DNA of 64,000 nucleotides from CAZSDU01 sp963662525 (GCA_963662525.1 OY759717.1:930001-994000); one strand, 5' to 3'; positions 15,229 to 22,701 are shown, counted from the stretch's first letter. Notes: a model not told the origin generated them from the sequence alone. A program made the numbers and translations.

Positions 15229-15236
15229 TATTTTTG
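15229..15236 (+). promoter_or_regulatory. Bacteroidota -7 element TATTTTTG for the peroxiredoxin gene
   Basis: A TAnnTTTG match 37 bases before the peroxiredoxin ATG, leaving a short leader of about 30 bases. Confidence 0.6.
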
Positions 15237-15273
15237 TTAATTCATATTTATCCCACTAACTAAAAACAAGAAA

Positions 15274-15972
15274 ATGGAAACAAATCAAGTCATTGCAATG
15301 CCAAGAATAGGCGATTCAGCGCCGGCCTTCAGCGCTGTGACTACACAAGGCAATATCAATTTTCCAGCCGACTATCAGGGACAATGGGTCATCCTGTTCA
15401 GCCATCCTGCCGACTTTACTCCGGTCTGCACCTCAGAATTCATGACCTTCGCATCCATGCAGGAAGAGTTTAAATCACTTAATTGCATGCTCGTCGGTTT
15501 GTCGGTTGACGGACTTTACAGCCATATTGCGTGGCTCCGCACCATCAAGGAGAAGATTGAATATAAAGGCATGAAAAATGTTGAGGTGAACTTCCCGCTG
15601 ATCGAGGACATCACCATGGAAGTGGCTAAGAAATATGGCATGATACAGCCGGGAGAAAGCAATACAAAAGCGGTTAGGGCAGTATTCTTTATCGATCCGA
15701 AAGGAATAATCAGGGCCATTATTTATTACCCCCTCTCAATGGGAAGAAATTTCGATGAACTGAAACGTGCATTAATTGCCATGCAAACTGCCGATAAATT
15801 CCAGGTAGCTACCCCTGCTGACTGGCGTCCCGGAGATGATGTTATCGTTCCTACCGCAGGATCATGTGGCACCGCGAAAGACCGCATGGAATCAAAAGAC
15901 CCTGATGTAACCTGTTACGACTGGTTTTTCTGCACTAAAAAATTGAGTAGGGAGAAGGTCAACGAAAAGTAG
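15274..15972 (+). CDS. Peroxiredoxin (AhpC/TSA, Prx6-like)
   Basis: 232 residues. The peroxidatic motif HPADFTPVCTSEF places the active cysteine at residue 52, with the Pro and Thr of the PxxxTxxC signature. The length and the C-terminal region with further cysteines (GSCGTAKD, VTCYDWFFC) match the Prx6-type group with an extended C-terminus common in anaerobes and archaea. It reduces H2O2 and organic peroxides in the cytoplasm. It has its own promoter with the inverted-repeat operator and stands alone on the transcript, consistent with an oxidative-stress or redox-controlled gene. Confidence 0.93.
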   Translation: METNQVIAMPRIGDSAPAFSAVTTQGNINFPADYQGQWVILFSHPADFTPVCTSEFMTFASMQEEFKSLNCMLVGLSVDGLYSHIAWLRTIKEKIEYKGMKNVEVNFPLIEDITMEVAKKYGMIQPGESNTKAVRAVFFIDPKGIIRAIIYYPLSMGRNFDELKRALIAMQTADKFQVATPADWRPGDDVIVPTAGSCGTAKDRMESKDPDVTCYDWFFCTKKLSREKVNEK

Positions 15973-15979
15973 AAGTGGT

Positions 15980-16195
15980 TTAACCTTGCAGTTTTACCTT
16001 ATTATGTGACCAAAAATACAGGGAGAGAAAAATGGAAGTCGTGACCACCGCCAATGCAATGTAACAAAACATGCCACAATAAAACCCTTCCTTAGCGCCA
16101 CAAACATTTGCAAAGCATCCAATAACTGCTATGACAATATAATCTACAAATAAAATAAGAGATAAAACACTGAACAAAACAAGCAGCTTTTTCAT
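15980..16195 (-). CDS. Small two-helix membrane protein, unknown
   Basis: The ATG at 16195 (MKKLLVLFSVLSLILFVDYIV) is chosen over an upstream one at 16252 because it begins directly before the first hydrophobic helix. The 71-residue product has two transmembrane segments (about 4-26 and 40-61) separated by a short loop with three cysteines (C-F-A-N-V-C and Y-C-G-M-F-C), and a basic tail. No family is recognised. It runs convergently towards the peroxiredoxin gene, ending 8 bases away, and shares an upstream region with the Crp/Fnr regulator. Cys-rich loop and position suggest a redox-related role, but this is speculative. Confidence 0.55.
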   Translation of the reverse strand: MKKLLVLFSVLSLILFVDYIVIAVIGCFANVCGAKEGFYCGMFCYIALAVVTTSIFLSLYFWSHNKVKLQG

Positions 16196-16272
16196 ATATA
16201 GAATTTCACATAAAAGTACTGCATCCATATGACCAAGGATGATTATGTGCATTGAATCATCCCAATTTCAAA

Positions 16273-16288
16273 TGTGAGATAGATCACA
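16273..16288. promoter_or_regulatory. Crp/Fnr-type operator TGTGA-N6-TCACA before the Crp/Fnr gene
   Basis: A perfect palindrome TGTGA-GATAGA-TCACA ending 16 bases before the regulator's start codon, so it probably overlaps the promoter and serves autoregulation. It has the same half-sites as the palindrome at 11001-11016. Confidence 0.7.
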
Positions 16289-16304
16289 AAAATTTTGACT
16301 AGCG

Positions 16305-17012
16305 ATGAAAAGCAACGATACCATCCCAGAACCGACCTTAAAATGCAGTTGTTGCAGCGAAAAATCCTGCGCATCACTGGTATTAAATAATGAGGAATTA
16401 AACGTTCTTAGCAATAATTGCTGTGAAGCCGCATTTGTCCGCAATGAAACTGTCCTGAAAGAAGGGTCTTTCACTTCCCATATTATTTATTTAAGAACCG
16501 GGCTGGTTAAAGAGTCAAAAAAGAATGAAAGAGGACAGGAACACATCATGCAGATCATTAAAAGCCATGCTTATCTTGGATTGCCTTCCCTGTTCGGAGA
16601 CAGGATCAACCAGTATTCCTATACGGCATTAACCAATGTTACCGTTTGCTTTATTGATGTGAATGTATATAAACAGATGATCCTGGAGAATGGAAAATTC
16701 TCTTATGAGATTCTGGCCACCGTATGCAGGGAAAGCCTGAATAATTATCACCAACTGGTAAATAAGCAGCAGAAGCAATTAAGCGGAAAAATTGCCGATA
16801 CCCTACTGTATTTTTCCCGGAATATTTTCGAAAGCAATCATTACGAACTTCCCCTGAACAGGAATGAAATAGCCGGTCTCATCGGATCCAGCCGGGAAAG
16901 TGTGACGAAACAGTTAAACCACTTTGTGGCCGATGGCCTGATCAGTTTAAAAGGCCGCTCCATTGAACTCCTTGGAATCGATAAACTTGAAAAAATCAGC
17001 AAATTCGGATAA
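16305..17012 (+). CDS. Crp/Fnr-family transcriptional regulator with N-terminal cysteine cluster
   Basis: 235 residues: an N-terminal cysteine-rich segment (C-S-C-C-S-E-K-S-C, then N-N-C-C about 20 residues later), a cyclic-nucleotide-binding-like beta barrel (ETVLKEGSFTSHIIYLRTGLVKE), a long dimer helix, and a winged helix-turn-helix (LNRNEIAGLIGSSRESVTKQLNHFVADGLI). The recognition helix SRESVTK resembles the SRETVGR of CRP, which reads TGTGA, and TGTGA-N6-TCACA palindromes are found upstream of this gene and of the Qmo-like operon. The N-terminal cysteines could hold an oxygen- or NO-sensitive cluster as in Fnr, though their spacing differs from the Fnr pattern. Confidence 0.9.
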   Translation: MKSNDTIPEPTLKCSCCSEKSCASLVLNNEELNVLSNNCCEAAFVRNETVLKEGSFTSHIIYLRTGLVKESKKNERGQEHIMQIIKSHAYLGLPSLFGDRINQYSYTALTNVTVCFIDVNVYKQMILENGKFSYEILATVCRESLNNYHQLVNKQQKQLSGKIADTLLYFSRNIFESNHYELPLNRNEIAGLIGSSRESVTKQLNHFVADGLISLKGRSIELLGIDKLEKISKFG

Positions 17013-17055
17013 AAGGTTAAATAACCTCCTGATCATATCAATAACTCTGATAGGT

Positions 17056-17676
17056 TCAGGTTTTCCTTGATCTGGCTACCAATAAAAATACCGGGTATTC
17101 CCTGACAATTCCACCTTCCCCTGTTTTTTTAATCACAAAACATGGCTGGTGCCTTACATTGGCAAAACCTTTTCCGACAAGCTTTTCCGCTATGGTTTCC
17201 GGATTAAACCCCTGGTGACCGGTAAAGGAGGCGTCATGAAAAGAACCATCCTCCGGATAAAGATCAGCAATGGCCAGGTATCCACCCGACTTGAGCAGCC
17301 CATGAAATTTTTTCAGCATGGTTTCAATATCAGCAACATGATGAAAAACCATCTGGGTATATAGGATGTCATATTGTCCCGAAAAATCTTCTTTCTCCAG
17401 ATCAAGAACATGGGCTTCCATATGACAGATTCCCTGAGAAATGATCTTTTCATTCATGATCCTTACCATTTCCTTCGAATTATCCAGCAAAGTGATTTCC
17501 GAAAATTTTTCTTTGAGTTCAAGACTTAAAAGCCCGGTGCCTGCTCCAAACTCGAGGGCAGACATATCTTCCCTAGCGGGTATCATCTCCAGTAATTTAG
17601 CTGCAATGGCCTGCGAGCGCTCAAGATGCATCGGATTGGCATCCCAACCCGCAGCTTTTTGATCAAATTCACTCAT
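17056..17676 (-). CDS. Class I SAM-dependent methyltransferase
   Basis: 206 residues of the Methyltransf_11/25 type: SAM-binding motif I ALEFGAGTGLLSLEL (about residues 40-54), an acidic motif II in ITLLDNSKEMV, and YDILYTQMVFHHVADIETML as motif IV with the post-motif HHV. Substrate unknown. It is divergent from the alpha-keto acid decarboxylase gene and shares with the DUF302 gene a TATCTTTG -7 element and an upstream 18-bp motif. No partner genes hint at the acceptor. Confidence 0.85.
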   Translation of the reverse strand: MSEFDQKAAGWDANPMHLERSQAIAAKLLEMIPAREDMSALEFGAGTGLLSLELKEKFSEITLLDNSKEMVRIMNEKIISQGICHMEAHVLDLEKEDFSGQYDILYTQMVFHHVADIETMLKKFHGLLKSGGYLAIADLYPEDGSFHDASFTGHQGFNPETIAEKLVGKGFANVRHQPCFVIKKTGEGGIVREYPVFLLVARSRKT

Positions 17677-17735
17677 GGATGTAAGATTCTAAATTTGAAC
17701 TGCCAGTATTTGATATAAAACCGGTGTTTTTAATG

Positions 17736-17743
17736 CAAAGATA
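17736..17743 (-). promoter_or_regulatory. -7 element TATCTTTG for the methyltransferase gene
   Basis: On the minus strand a TAnnTTTG match 60 bases before the start codon. The upstream 18-bp motif (17763-17780) lies where the -33 region is expected. Confidence 0.5.
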
Positions 17744-17762
17744 AAAAAAATAAATTAATTAA

Positions 17763-17781
17763 ATCGCCTTAGTATCACTAT
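17763..17781. promoter_or_regulatory. Shared regulatory motif ATCGCCTTAGTATCACTA (copy 1)
   Basis: An 18-bp sequence recurring with one mismatch at 22170-22187. It contains the inverted repeat TTAGT-ATC-ACTA(A) plus an ATCGC flank. Both copies lie between divergent genes and 16-19 bases upstream of a minus-strand TATCTTTG element. No known regulator binding site is recognised. Confidence 0.6.
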
Positions 17782-17820
17782 TTAAATTAGAAGAATATCT
17801 ATTTATTCACAATTATTATT

Positions 17821-17828
17821 TAAGTTTG
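17821..17828 (+). promoter_or_regulatory. -7 element TAAGTTTG for the alpha-keto acid decarboxylase gene
   Basis: A TAnnTTTG match 37 bases before the ATG at 17866, about 40 bases downstream of the shared 18-bp motif. Confidence 0.5.
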
Positions 17829-17865
17829 TTATTGATCAGTATTTTACCATGAAAAACCACAAATT

Positions 17866-19527
17866 ATGTATGAGCATTACACCGTTTCACGTTACCTCCT
17901 GCATCGTTTGCAGGAGATCGGGATTAAACATCTCTTCGGGGTACCAGGTGATTACAGCCTTGACTTCCTGGACGAGGTGATGGAAAGTCCCATTCAATGG
18001 GTGGGAAATTGCAATGAACTGAATGCCGGTTACGCAGCCGACGGTTATGCCCGCCTGAACGGAGCCGGTGCTGCAGTTGTTACATACGGCGTTGGTGGAC
18101 TGAGTATTATCAATGCCGTTGCCGGAGCCTTTGCCGAGCAAGTGCCGGTGATCATCATCAATGCGGCTCCCCCGGCACGGCGCAGGGAATCGGGTGCCAT
18201 GGTCCATCACCTGGTATCAAATTATTATCTGCAACTTGACATCTTCAAAAAGATTACTGCCGATTCAGCCCTCCTTTCTGATCCCCATACTGCTCCTGAT
18301 GAAATCGACCGGGTGATCAGTAACTGCATCGCCAGAAAATTGCCCGGCTATCTGGAACTTCCCGCCGACATCACCCATGCTCCATGCCGCGCCCCCGGTG
18401 AAATGATCAAGGCCACACCGCTCATCTCTGACCCGGAAAGTTTAGCTGAATGTGTAGCAGAGGCTGCGGAAATGTTTAATAAATCGGCTCATCCCATTAT
18501 CCTGGCCGGCGTTGAATTACTCCGCTTCGGGCTCGCGAATGAAGCGCTCCATCTGGTTGAAACCACGGAAGTCCCCTTTGCCACCATGCTGAGCAGCAAA
18601 TCGGTCTTGCCCGAACTTCATCCTCAGTTTACCGGGATGTACCAGGGGGGCTGGAGCAAAGAGGCGCTTCGCCGCCAGGTGGAAGATTCCGACTGCCTGT
18701 TGTCCCTCGGTGTATGGATGACAGACCTGGATACCGGCCTGTTCAGCATGAACCTCGACAACCGCCGGATGATCAGCGTAGGCAGTGGACAAGTCCGTAT
18801 TGGCAGCCATTATTATCACCAGATACAACTGGGCGATTTTATGCGCGAATTAACGCTTTTGGTGCATCCCCGCTCCTACCTTGCTTCGCATCCTGCTGAA
18901 TCCTACCGTCCCCGGCAAACCTTTATTCCCCAGCCATCATGTATCCTCACTGCCCCGCGACTCTATGAATGTCTTAATTTCTATCTGAACGACCAGATGA
19001 TTCTCCTGGCCGAGCCTGGCGATGCCTTCTGCGCGGCCCCTGAATTCCATATCGAAGAGGCAGAAAACTTCATCGTTCAGGCCTATTATTGTTCCATCGG
19101 CTACTGTACTCCGGCTGCCCTGGGCGTTTCCCTGGCCCGTCCCTCGAAACGGACGCTGATACTCTCGGGCGATGGCGCCTTCCAGATGACCGCCCAGGAG
19201 GTTTCCACCCTGGCCAAACAACACTGTCCAGCCCTGATCATAATCATCAATAATGATGGCTACCTGATCGAACGCCGCCTCCATAAAGATGGCGCCTATA
19301 ACGATATCAGGATGTGGAAATACGCGGAATTACCCGGGATCTTTGATGATGGATCGTTTGCCACAGGTATACGCGTAACCAACGAGGAAGGACTTGATCA
19401 TGCCATGAAGACTGCTATCGCTGCTAAAGATAAACTCGTGCTCATCGAAGCCTGCCTGCCCCACCGCGACTGTTCAGCAGGCCTGGAAAGACTTGGGAAT
19501 GCTTTCAGAAAGGCACAGCAAAAATAG
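17866..19527 (+). CDS. Pyruvate/indolepyruvate decarboxylase-family TPP enzyme
   Basis: 553 residues, the normal size for the PDC/IPDC family. The N-terminal pyrimidine-binding domain has HLFGVPGDYSLDFLDEV and the catalytic glutamate in GNCNELNAGYAADGYAR. The C-terminal domain carries the thiamine diphosphate motif SGDGAFQMTAQEVSTLAK…IIINNDGYLIE (GDG…NN). Non-oxidative decarboxylation of pyruvate, indolepyruvate or another 2-oxo acid to an aldehyde is expected; the exact substrate cannot be read. The gene stands alone with its own promoter, divergent from a methyltransferase. It has higher GC than its neighbours and is unusual for a strict anaerobe of this phylum, so gain by transfer is possible. 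Confidence 0.9.
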   Translation: MYEHYTVSRYLLHRLQEIGIKHLFGVPGDYSLDFLDEVMESPIQWVGNCNELNAGYAADGYARLNGAGAAVVTYGVGGLSIINAVAGAFAEQVPVIIINAAPPARRRESGAMVHHLVSNYYLQLDIFKKITADSALLSDPHTAPDEIDRVISNCIARKLPGYLELPADITHAPCRAPGEMIKATPLISDPESLAECVAEAAEMFNKSAHPIILAGVELLRFGLANEALHLVETTEVPFATMLSSKSVLPELHPQFTGMYQGGWSKEALRRQVEDSDCLLSLGVWMTDLDTGLFSMNLDNRRMISVGSGQVRIGSHYYHQIQLGDFMRELTLLVHPRSYLASHPAESYRPRQTFIPQPSCILTAPRLYECLNFYLNDQMILLAEPGDAFCAAPEFHIEEAENFIVQAYYCSIGYCTPAALGVSLARPSKRTLILSGDGAFQMTAQEVSTLAKQHCPALIIIINNDGYLIERRLHKDGAYNDIRMWKYAELPGIFDDGSFATGIRVTNEEGLDHAMKTAIAAKDKLVLIEACLPHRDCSAGLERLGNAFRKAQQK

Positions 19528-19597
19528 AGACCGCAAGTTTATCGGGATTTGGTTGTCTAAGTATTAAAACAAATCCTAAACCTAAAAAGAAAAGAAC

Positions 19598-19990
19598 ATG
19601 AAAACTTTATGCAGAATGCTATTAACTTTTGCTGCAATGGTATTTATTGCCAATCTGACATTTTCTCAGAAAACAGCAAAGACACAAGATGTTCAAAAAG
19701 CCACTATGACCGTTTCCAATACTCAGGGAAAATTCGTTGATGCCAATAAAAATGGGGTTTGCGATAATTTTGAAGCCCGCGGAAAAACCGTTAAAGGCGC
19801 TAACTTTGTAGATAAAAACGGGGATGGGGTTTGCGATAACCGGTCTAACTCAGGCAAAGGACTTGGAAAAGGAAAAAGAAACTGCTGTTGCCAGGGTTTA
19901 CAACACAGGCATGGGCAGGGAAATGGCAACTATTGCGGTCAGGGTCGCCATTATGGCAATGGACCCGGATGCGGCAATAAAAGTAATTGA
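19598..19990 (+). CDS. Secreted small protein with two Ca-loop-like repeats and Gly/His/Cys-rich tail
   Basis: 130 residues: a signal peptide (MKTLCRMLLTFAAMVFIANLTFS-Q), then two copies of F-V-D-x-N-x-x-G-V-C-D-N (residues 46-57 and 70-81) resembling EF-hand or dockerin-like calcium loops (D-x-N-x-x-G-x-x-D). The tail from residue 82 is rich in Gly, His, Asn and Cys (NCCCQG, HRHGQGNGNYCGQG), suggesting metal binding. Family not recognised. It lies between the decarboxylase and the convergent enolase gene. The repeats and the Cys/His tail together suggest an extracytoplasmic metal-binding protein. Confidence 0.7.
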   Translation: MKTLCRMLLTFAAMVFIANLTFSQKTAKTQDVQKATMTVSNTQGKFVDANKNGVCDNFEARGKTVKGANFVDKNGDGVCDNRSNSGKGLGKGKRNCCCQGLQHRHGQGNGNYCGQGRHYGNGPGCGNKSN

Positions 19991-20065
19991 AATCCGCGAA
20001 ATCACTATATTCTTTCAATCTTTGATTAAAAAATTTCGCAGAAGACCAGAAAATTGAACCTTATT

Positions 20066-21346
20066 TTATCTGTTTTTAAAGGCGGCTATGCCTGCAAATT
20101 TTGAATTATCACCCATTTCGTGTTCGATACGCATCAACTGGTTAAATTTCTCGACCCGCTCACCCCGGCATCCACTGCCGGTTTTCAGATGCCCGGCATT
20201 GACTGCAACCGTAAGATCAGCGATGAAACTATCCACGGTTTCGCCGCTGCGGTGCGATACAAAACAGTTATAATTGTTGCGATATGCCAATTCAATAGTT
20301 TCCAGGGTTTCTGTGACGGTCCCGATCTGGTTCAGTTTGATCAGCACCGAATTAGCCACATGCTGTTTGATTCCTCTGGCAAGAATGGATTTGTTGGTGC
20401 AGAAGATATCATCGCCAACGATCTCGATCTTGTTACCCATCGATCTGGTCAGGTTTTCCCATCCTGCCCAGTCGTTTTCAGCCAGACCGTCTTCGAGGAG
20501 TACGATAGGGTATTGCGCAACCCAGCTTTCCCATAATTTAACCATATGATCGCTGCTCACCAGTTTTTGTGAACTTTTAAAGAATTTATATTGTCCGTCC
20601 TCCCACATTTCGCTGGCAGCAGGGTCAAGACAAATGCTCACTTCTTGTCCTGGTTGATATCCTGCTTTAATGATGGCTTCTAAAATCATTTCCACGGCTT
20701 CTTCATTGGATTTCAGGTCGGGTGCAAAACCACCTTCATCACCCACTCCGGTACTAAGACCTTTTGATTTCAGAACCGATTTCAGCATATGAAATACTTC
20801 CATTCCCATACGGATTGATTCTGTGAATGATTTTGCCCCATGGGGTGCGATCATGAATTCCTGAAAATCAACATTGTTATCGGCATGTTTTCCCCCATTG
20901 ATGACGTTCATACATGGAACAGGCAGTACATGAGCATTGGTTCCTCCAAGATATTGGTAAAGAGGAAGTCCGGCACTTTCGGCTTCAGCCCTGGCATAAG
21001 CCATGGAAACTGCCAGAATGGCGTTGGCACCGAGTTTTGATTTATTGTCCGTACCATCGAGTCCGATCATGTAATAATCGAGTTCTCGCTGATTTACGAA
21101 GAATTTGCCCTCCAGTTCAGGAGCCAGAATGTTGTTGACATTATCAACCGCTTTGAGGACGCCTTTACCCCCATAACGCTTTTTATCGCCATCACGCAAC
21201 TCACAAGCTTCACGCTCGCCTGTGGATGCTCCGCTGGGCACCATGGCACGCGACATGGTGCCGTCTTCCAGGGTCAGAACTGCTTCAACTGTTGGATTAC
21301 CCCTTGAATCAAGGATTTCGATGGCATTAATTTGTTCTATTTCCAT
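20066..21346 (-). CDS. eno: Enolase
   Basis: 426 residues, full length for bacterial enolase. Recognisable landmarks are the N-terminal IEQINAIEILDSRGNPTVEAVLTLEDG, the flexible loop SGASTGEREACELRDGD, GGKHADNNVDFQEFMIAPHGA, the metal ligands in ICLDPAASE and LLEDGLAENDW, and VGDDIFCTN…LIKLNQIGTVTE…SHRSGETVDSFIADL near the end. It interconverts 2-phosphoglycerate and phosphoenolpyruvate in glycolysis and gluconeogenesis. It stands alone on its strand, with the remnant of an antiporter gene immediately upstream. Confidence 0.98.
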   Translation of the reverse strand: MEIEQINAIEILDSRGNPTVEAVLTLEDGTMSRAMVPSGASTGEREACELRDGDKKRYGGKGVLKAVDNVNNILAPELEGKFFVNQRELDYYMIGLDGTDNKSKLGANAILAVSMAYARAEAESAGLPLYQYLGGTNAHVLPVPCMNVINGGKHADNNVDFQEFMIAPHGAKSFTESIRMGMEVFHMLKSVLKSKGLSTGVGDEGGFAPDLKSNEEAVEMILEAIIKAGYQPGQEVSICLDPAASEMWEDGQYKFFKSSQKLVSSDHMVKLWESWVAQYPIVLLEDGLAENDWAGWENLTRSMGNKIEIVGDDIFCTNKSILARGIKQHVANSVLIKLNQIGTVTETLETIELAYRNNYNCFVSHRSGETVDSFIADLTVAVNAGHLKTGSGCRGERVEKFNQLMRIEHEMGDNSKFAGIAAFKNR

Positions 21347-21367
21347 ATATTTAGTTTTTGTGGTAAG

Positions 21368-21580
21368 TTACTTTTCTTTCTCACCCGGATCCTTCATATC
21401 GTTGTCAAGCTGAAGGATTTCTTCATCCATTGAAAGAATTTTCAACAGATGTCTGGGCAGAAATGCAAAATTAGCAATTATTGTGGAAATTACAGCACTG
21501 CCGATCACGACTGCAACAAGGTAGGAATATTGTTGCTTACTGATGATTCCATTGGTCAGTCCGTAAAGAGCTGAATTCGT
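21368..21580 (-). pseudogene. C-terminal remnant of a CPA2/KefB-type cation:proton antiporter
   Basis: Read on the minus strand, a frame ending at 21368 gives SALYGLTNGIISKQQYSYLV, then AVVIGSAVISTIIANFAF, a short PRHLLKI stretch and a charged tail. This is the final transmembrane region of CPA2 Na+/H+ antiporters, where YGLTxGII and VIGSAVxxTxIA are conserved. Upstream of about 21580 the frame is closed by a stop within a few codons and no further antiporter homology is seen in any frame, so only about 65 codons of a normally 400-700-residue protein remain. The rest of the gap up to 21692 holds nothing recognisable. Confidence 0.6.
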
Positions 21581-21692
21581 TATCTGTTTTCACCGCGATG
21601 TCAATATCGCTCAAGAAACCGTCATCGCCTCTGGAAAAAGATCCCCTTTCTCCAGACGAAGTACTCATACTTGTTCGAAAAAACCGGAAGTC

Positions 21693-22079
21693 TTACAAAG
21701 CCATAATCACTCTTTTCAGCTTTTCCGTAACCTCTGATGCCAGCGGTTCCAGGGCAGGATTATGAATGGCCATCATGGAAGCCAGTGGATTGACAGCTGA
21801 AATTTCGATCAAACCATTTTCCTGTTCAATTAAGGTGATATTGCAGGGCAACATGGTCCCGATTTTATCCTCTGCCTGCAGCGCTTTGTATGCGAACCCG
21901 GGATTACAGGCACCGAGAATACGGTACTTTTTGAAATTCACACCGAGTTTCTCGTTCAGTTTTCCCTGAATATCGATATCTGAAATAACGCCAAAACCTT
22001 CTGTTTTTAAGGCTTCTGTTGCCAGATGTATCGCCTCTTCAAAAGAGACGTTCAGCATTTTACTGAAAAAATAGTCCAT
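21693..22079 (-). CDS. DUF302 domain protein
   Basis: 128 residues matching DUF302 along the whole length: SFEEAIHLATEALKTEGFGVISDIDIQGKLNEKLGVNFKKYRILGACNPGFAYKAL is the conserved core. DUF302 is a small alpha/beta fold of unknown function, frequent next to redox and stress genes. There is a TATCTTTG -7 element upstream on the minus strand and the same 18-bp motif as at the methyltransferase promoter. It is divergent from an OsmC family gene, so both probably answer to the same signal. Confidence 0.9.
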   Translation of the reverse strand: MDYFFSKMLNVSFEEAIHLATEALKTEGFGVISDIDIQGKLNEKLGVNFKKYRILGACNPGFAYKALQAEDKIGTMLPCNITLIEQENGLIEISAVNPLASMMAIHNPALEPLASEVTEKLKRVIMAL

Positions 22080-22096
22080 GGTTAATGTGCTAATTT

Positions 22097-22132
22097 ATGA
22101 ATGCATGAATGCAAGAATGCACGAATGCAGGA
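22097..22132. repeat. 8-bp tandem repeat (NNGAATGC)
   Basis: Four consecutive 8-bp units, ATGAATGC, ATGAATGC, AAGAATGC and ACGAATGC, then a partial AGGAAT, located just upstream of the DUF302 start. Simple-sequence tract with no evident coding role; it may be a slippage-prone leader region. Confidence 0.6.
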
Positions 22133-22145
22133 ATAAAAATTTTGG

Positions 22146-22153
22146 CAAAGATA
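22146..22153 (-). promoter_or_regulatory. -7 element TATCTTTG for the DUF302 gene
   Basis: TAnnTTTG on the minus strand, 67 bases before the DUF302 start, with the shared 18-bp motif 16 bases further upstream; the arrangement closely matches the methyltransferase promoter. Confidence 0.5.
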
Positions 22154-22169
22154 ATTAATATCTGATTGA

Positions 22170-22188
22170 ATCGCTTTAGTATCACTAA
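22170..22188. promoter_or_regulatory. Shared regulatory motif ATCGCTTTAGTATCACTA (copy 2)
   Basis: Second copy of the 18-bp motif, here with a perfect inverted repeat TTAGT-ATC-ACTAA. It lies between divergent DUF302 and OsmC genes, 7 bases upstream of the OsmC -7 element, so one bound regulator could act on both promoters. Confidence 0.6.
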
Positions 22189-22195
22189 ATTTTTT

Positions 22196-22203
22196 TATCT
22201 TTG
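22196..22203 (+). promoter_or_regulatory. -7 element TATCTTTG for the OsmC gene
   Basis: A TAnnTTTG match only 16 bases before the OsmC start codon, implying a leader of roughly ten bases. This close promoter supports the start at 22220 and not the longer upstream frame. Confidence 0.6.
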
Positions 22204-22219
22204 TACAAAAAACAATCCT

Positions 22220-22639
22220 ATGTCAACACAAGTTATTGATGTTCAATGGGCGTCAGACCTGGCATTTAAGACGAATGTCAACGGTTTTGAGATCATGCTG
22301 GATGCGGATGAAAAAGTTGGCGGGCACAACCTGGGTCCACGCCCCAAACCTTTCCTCCTGGTTGCCCTGGGTGGTTGTACCGGTATGGATGTGATAGCTA
22401 TCCTGAAGAAGATGCGCATTGAACCCACATATTTTAATGTGAAGGTGGAGGGTAATCTCACGGAGGATCATCCCAGACATTTCACAAAGATCCATCTGAT
22501 CTATGAATTCAGGGGGAACAACCTGCCGATGGAGCAACTTCAGAAAGCGGTCAGCCTCTCCCAGGAAAGGTATTGCGGGGTTTCAGAAACCTTGAAGAAA
22601 TCGGTGGAGATCAGTTCGGAAATTCAGATTCTTGAATAA
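22220..22639 (+). CDS. OsmC/Ohr-family peroxide-reducing protein
   Basis: 139 residues from ATG at 22220 (MSTQVIDVQW); an upstream in-frame GTG would place the promoter inside the gene and is rejected. The family's two redox cysteines are present in VALGGCTGMDVIAIL and SQERYCGVSETLK. OsmC-type proteins reduce organic hydroperoxides with dihydrolipoyl or other thiols, though the subgroup with this short sequence is not well characterised. Divergent from the DUF302 gene with a shared palindromic motif. Confidence 0.9.
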   Translation: MSTQVIDVQWASDLAFKTNVNGFEIMLDADEKVGGHNLGPRPKPFLLVALGGCTGMDVIAILKKMRIEPTYFNVKVEGNLTEDHPRHFTKIHLIYEFRGNNLPMEQLQKAVSLSQERYCGVSETLKKSVEISSEIQILE

Positions 22640-22701
22640 TATTCTGTGCGTTACGCAAGTTTTCGGGTAATGGTTTGTCTAATGATAAAACTGGTTTGTG
22701 A

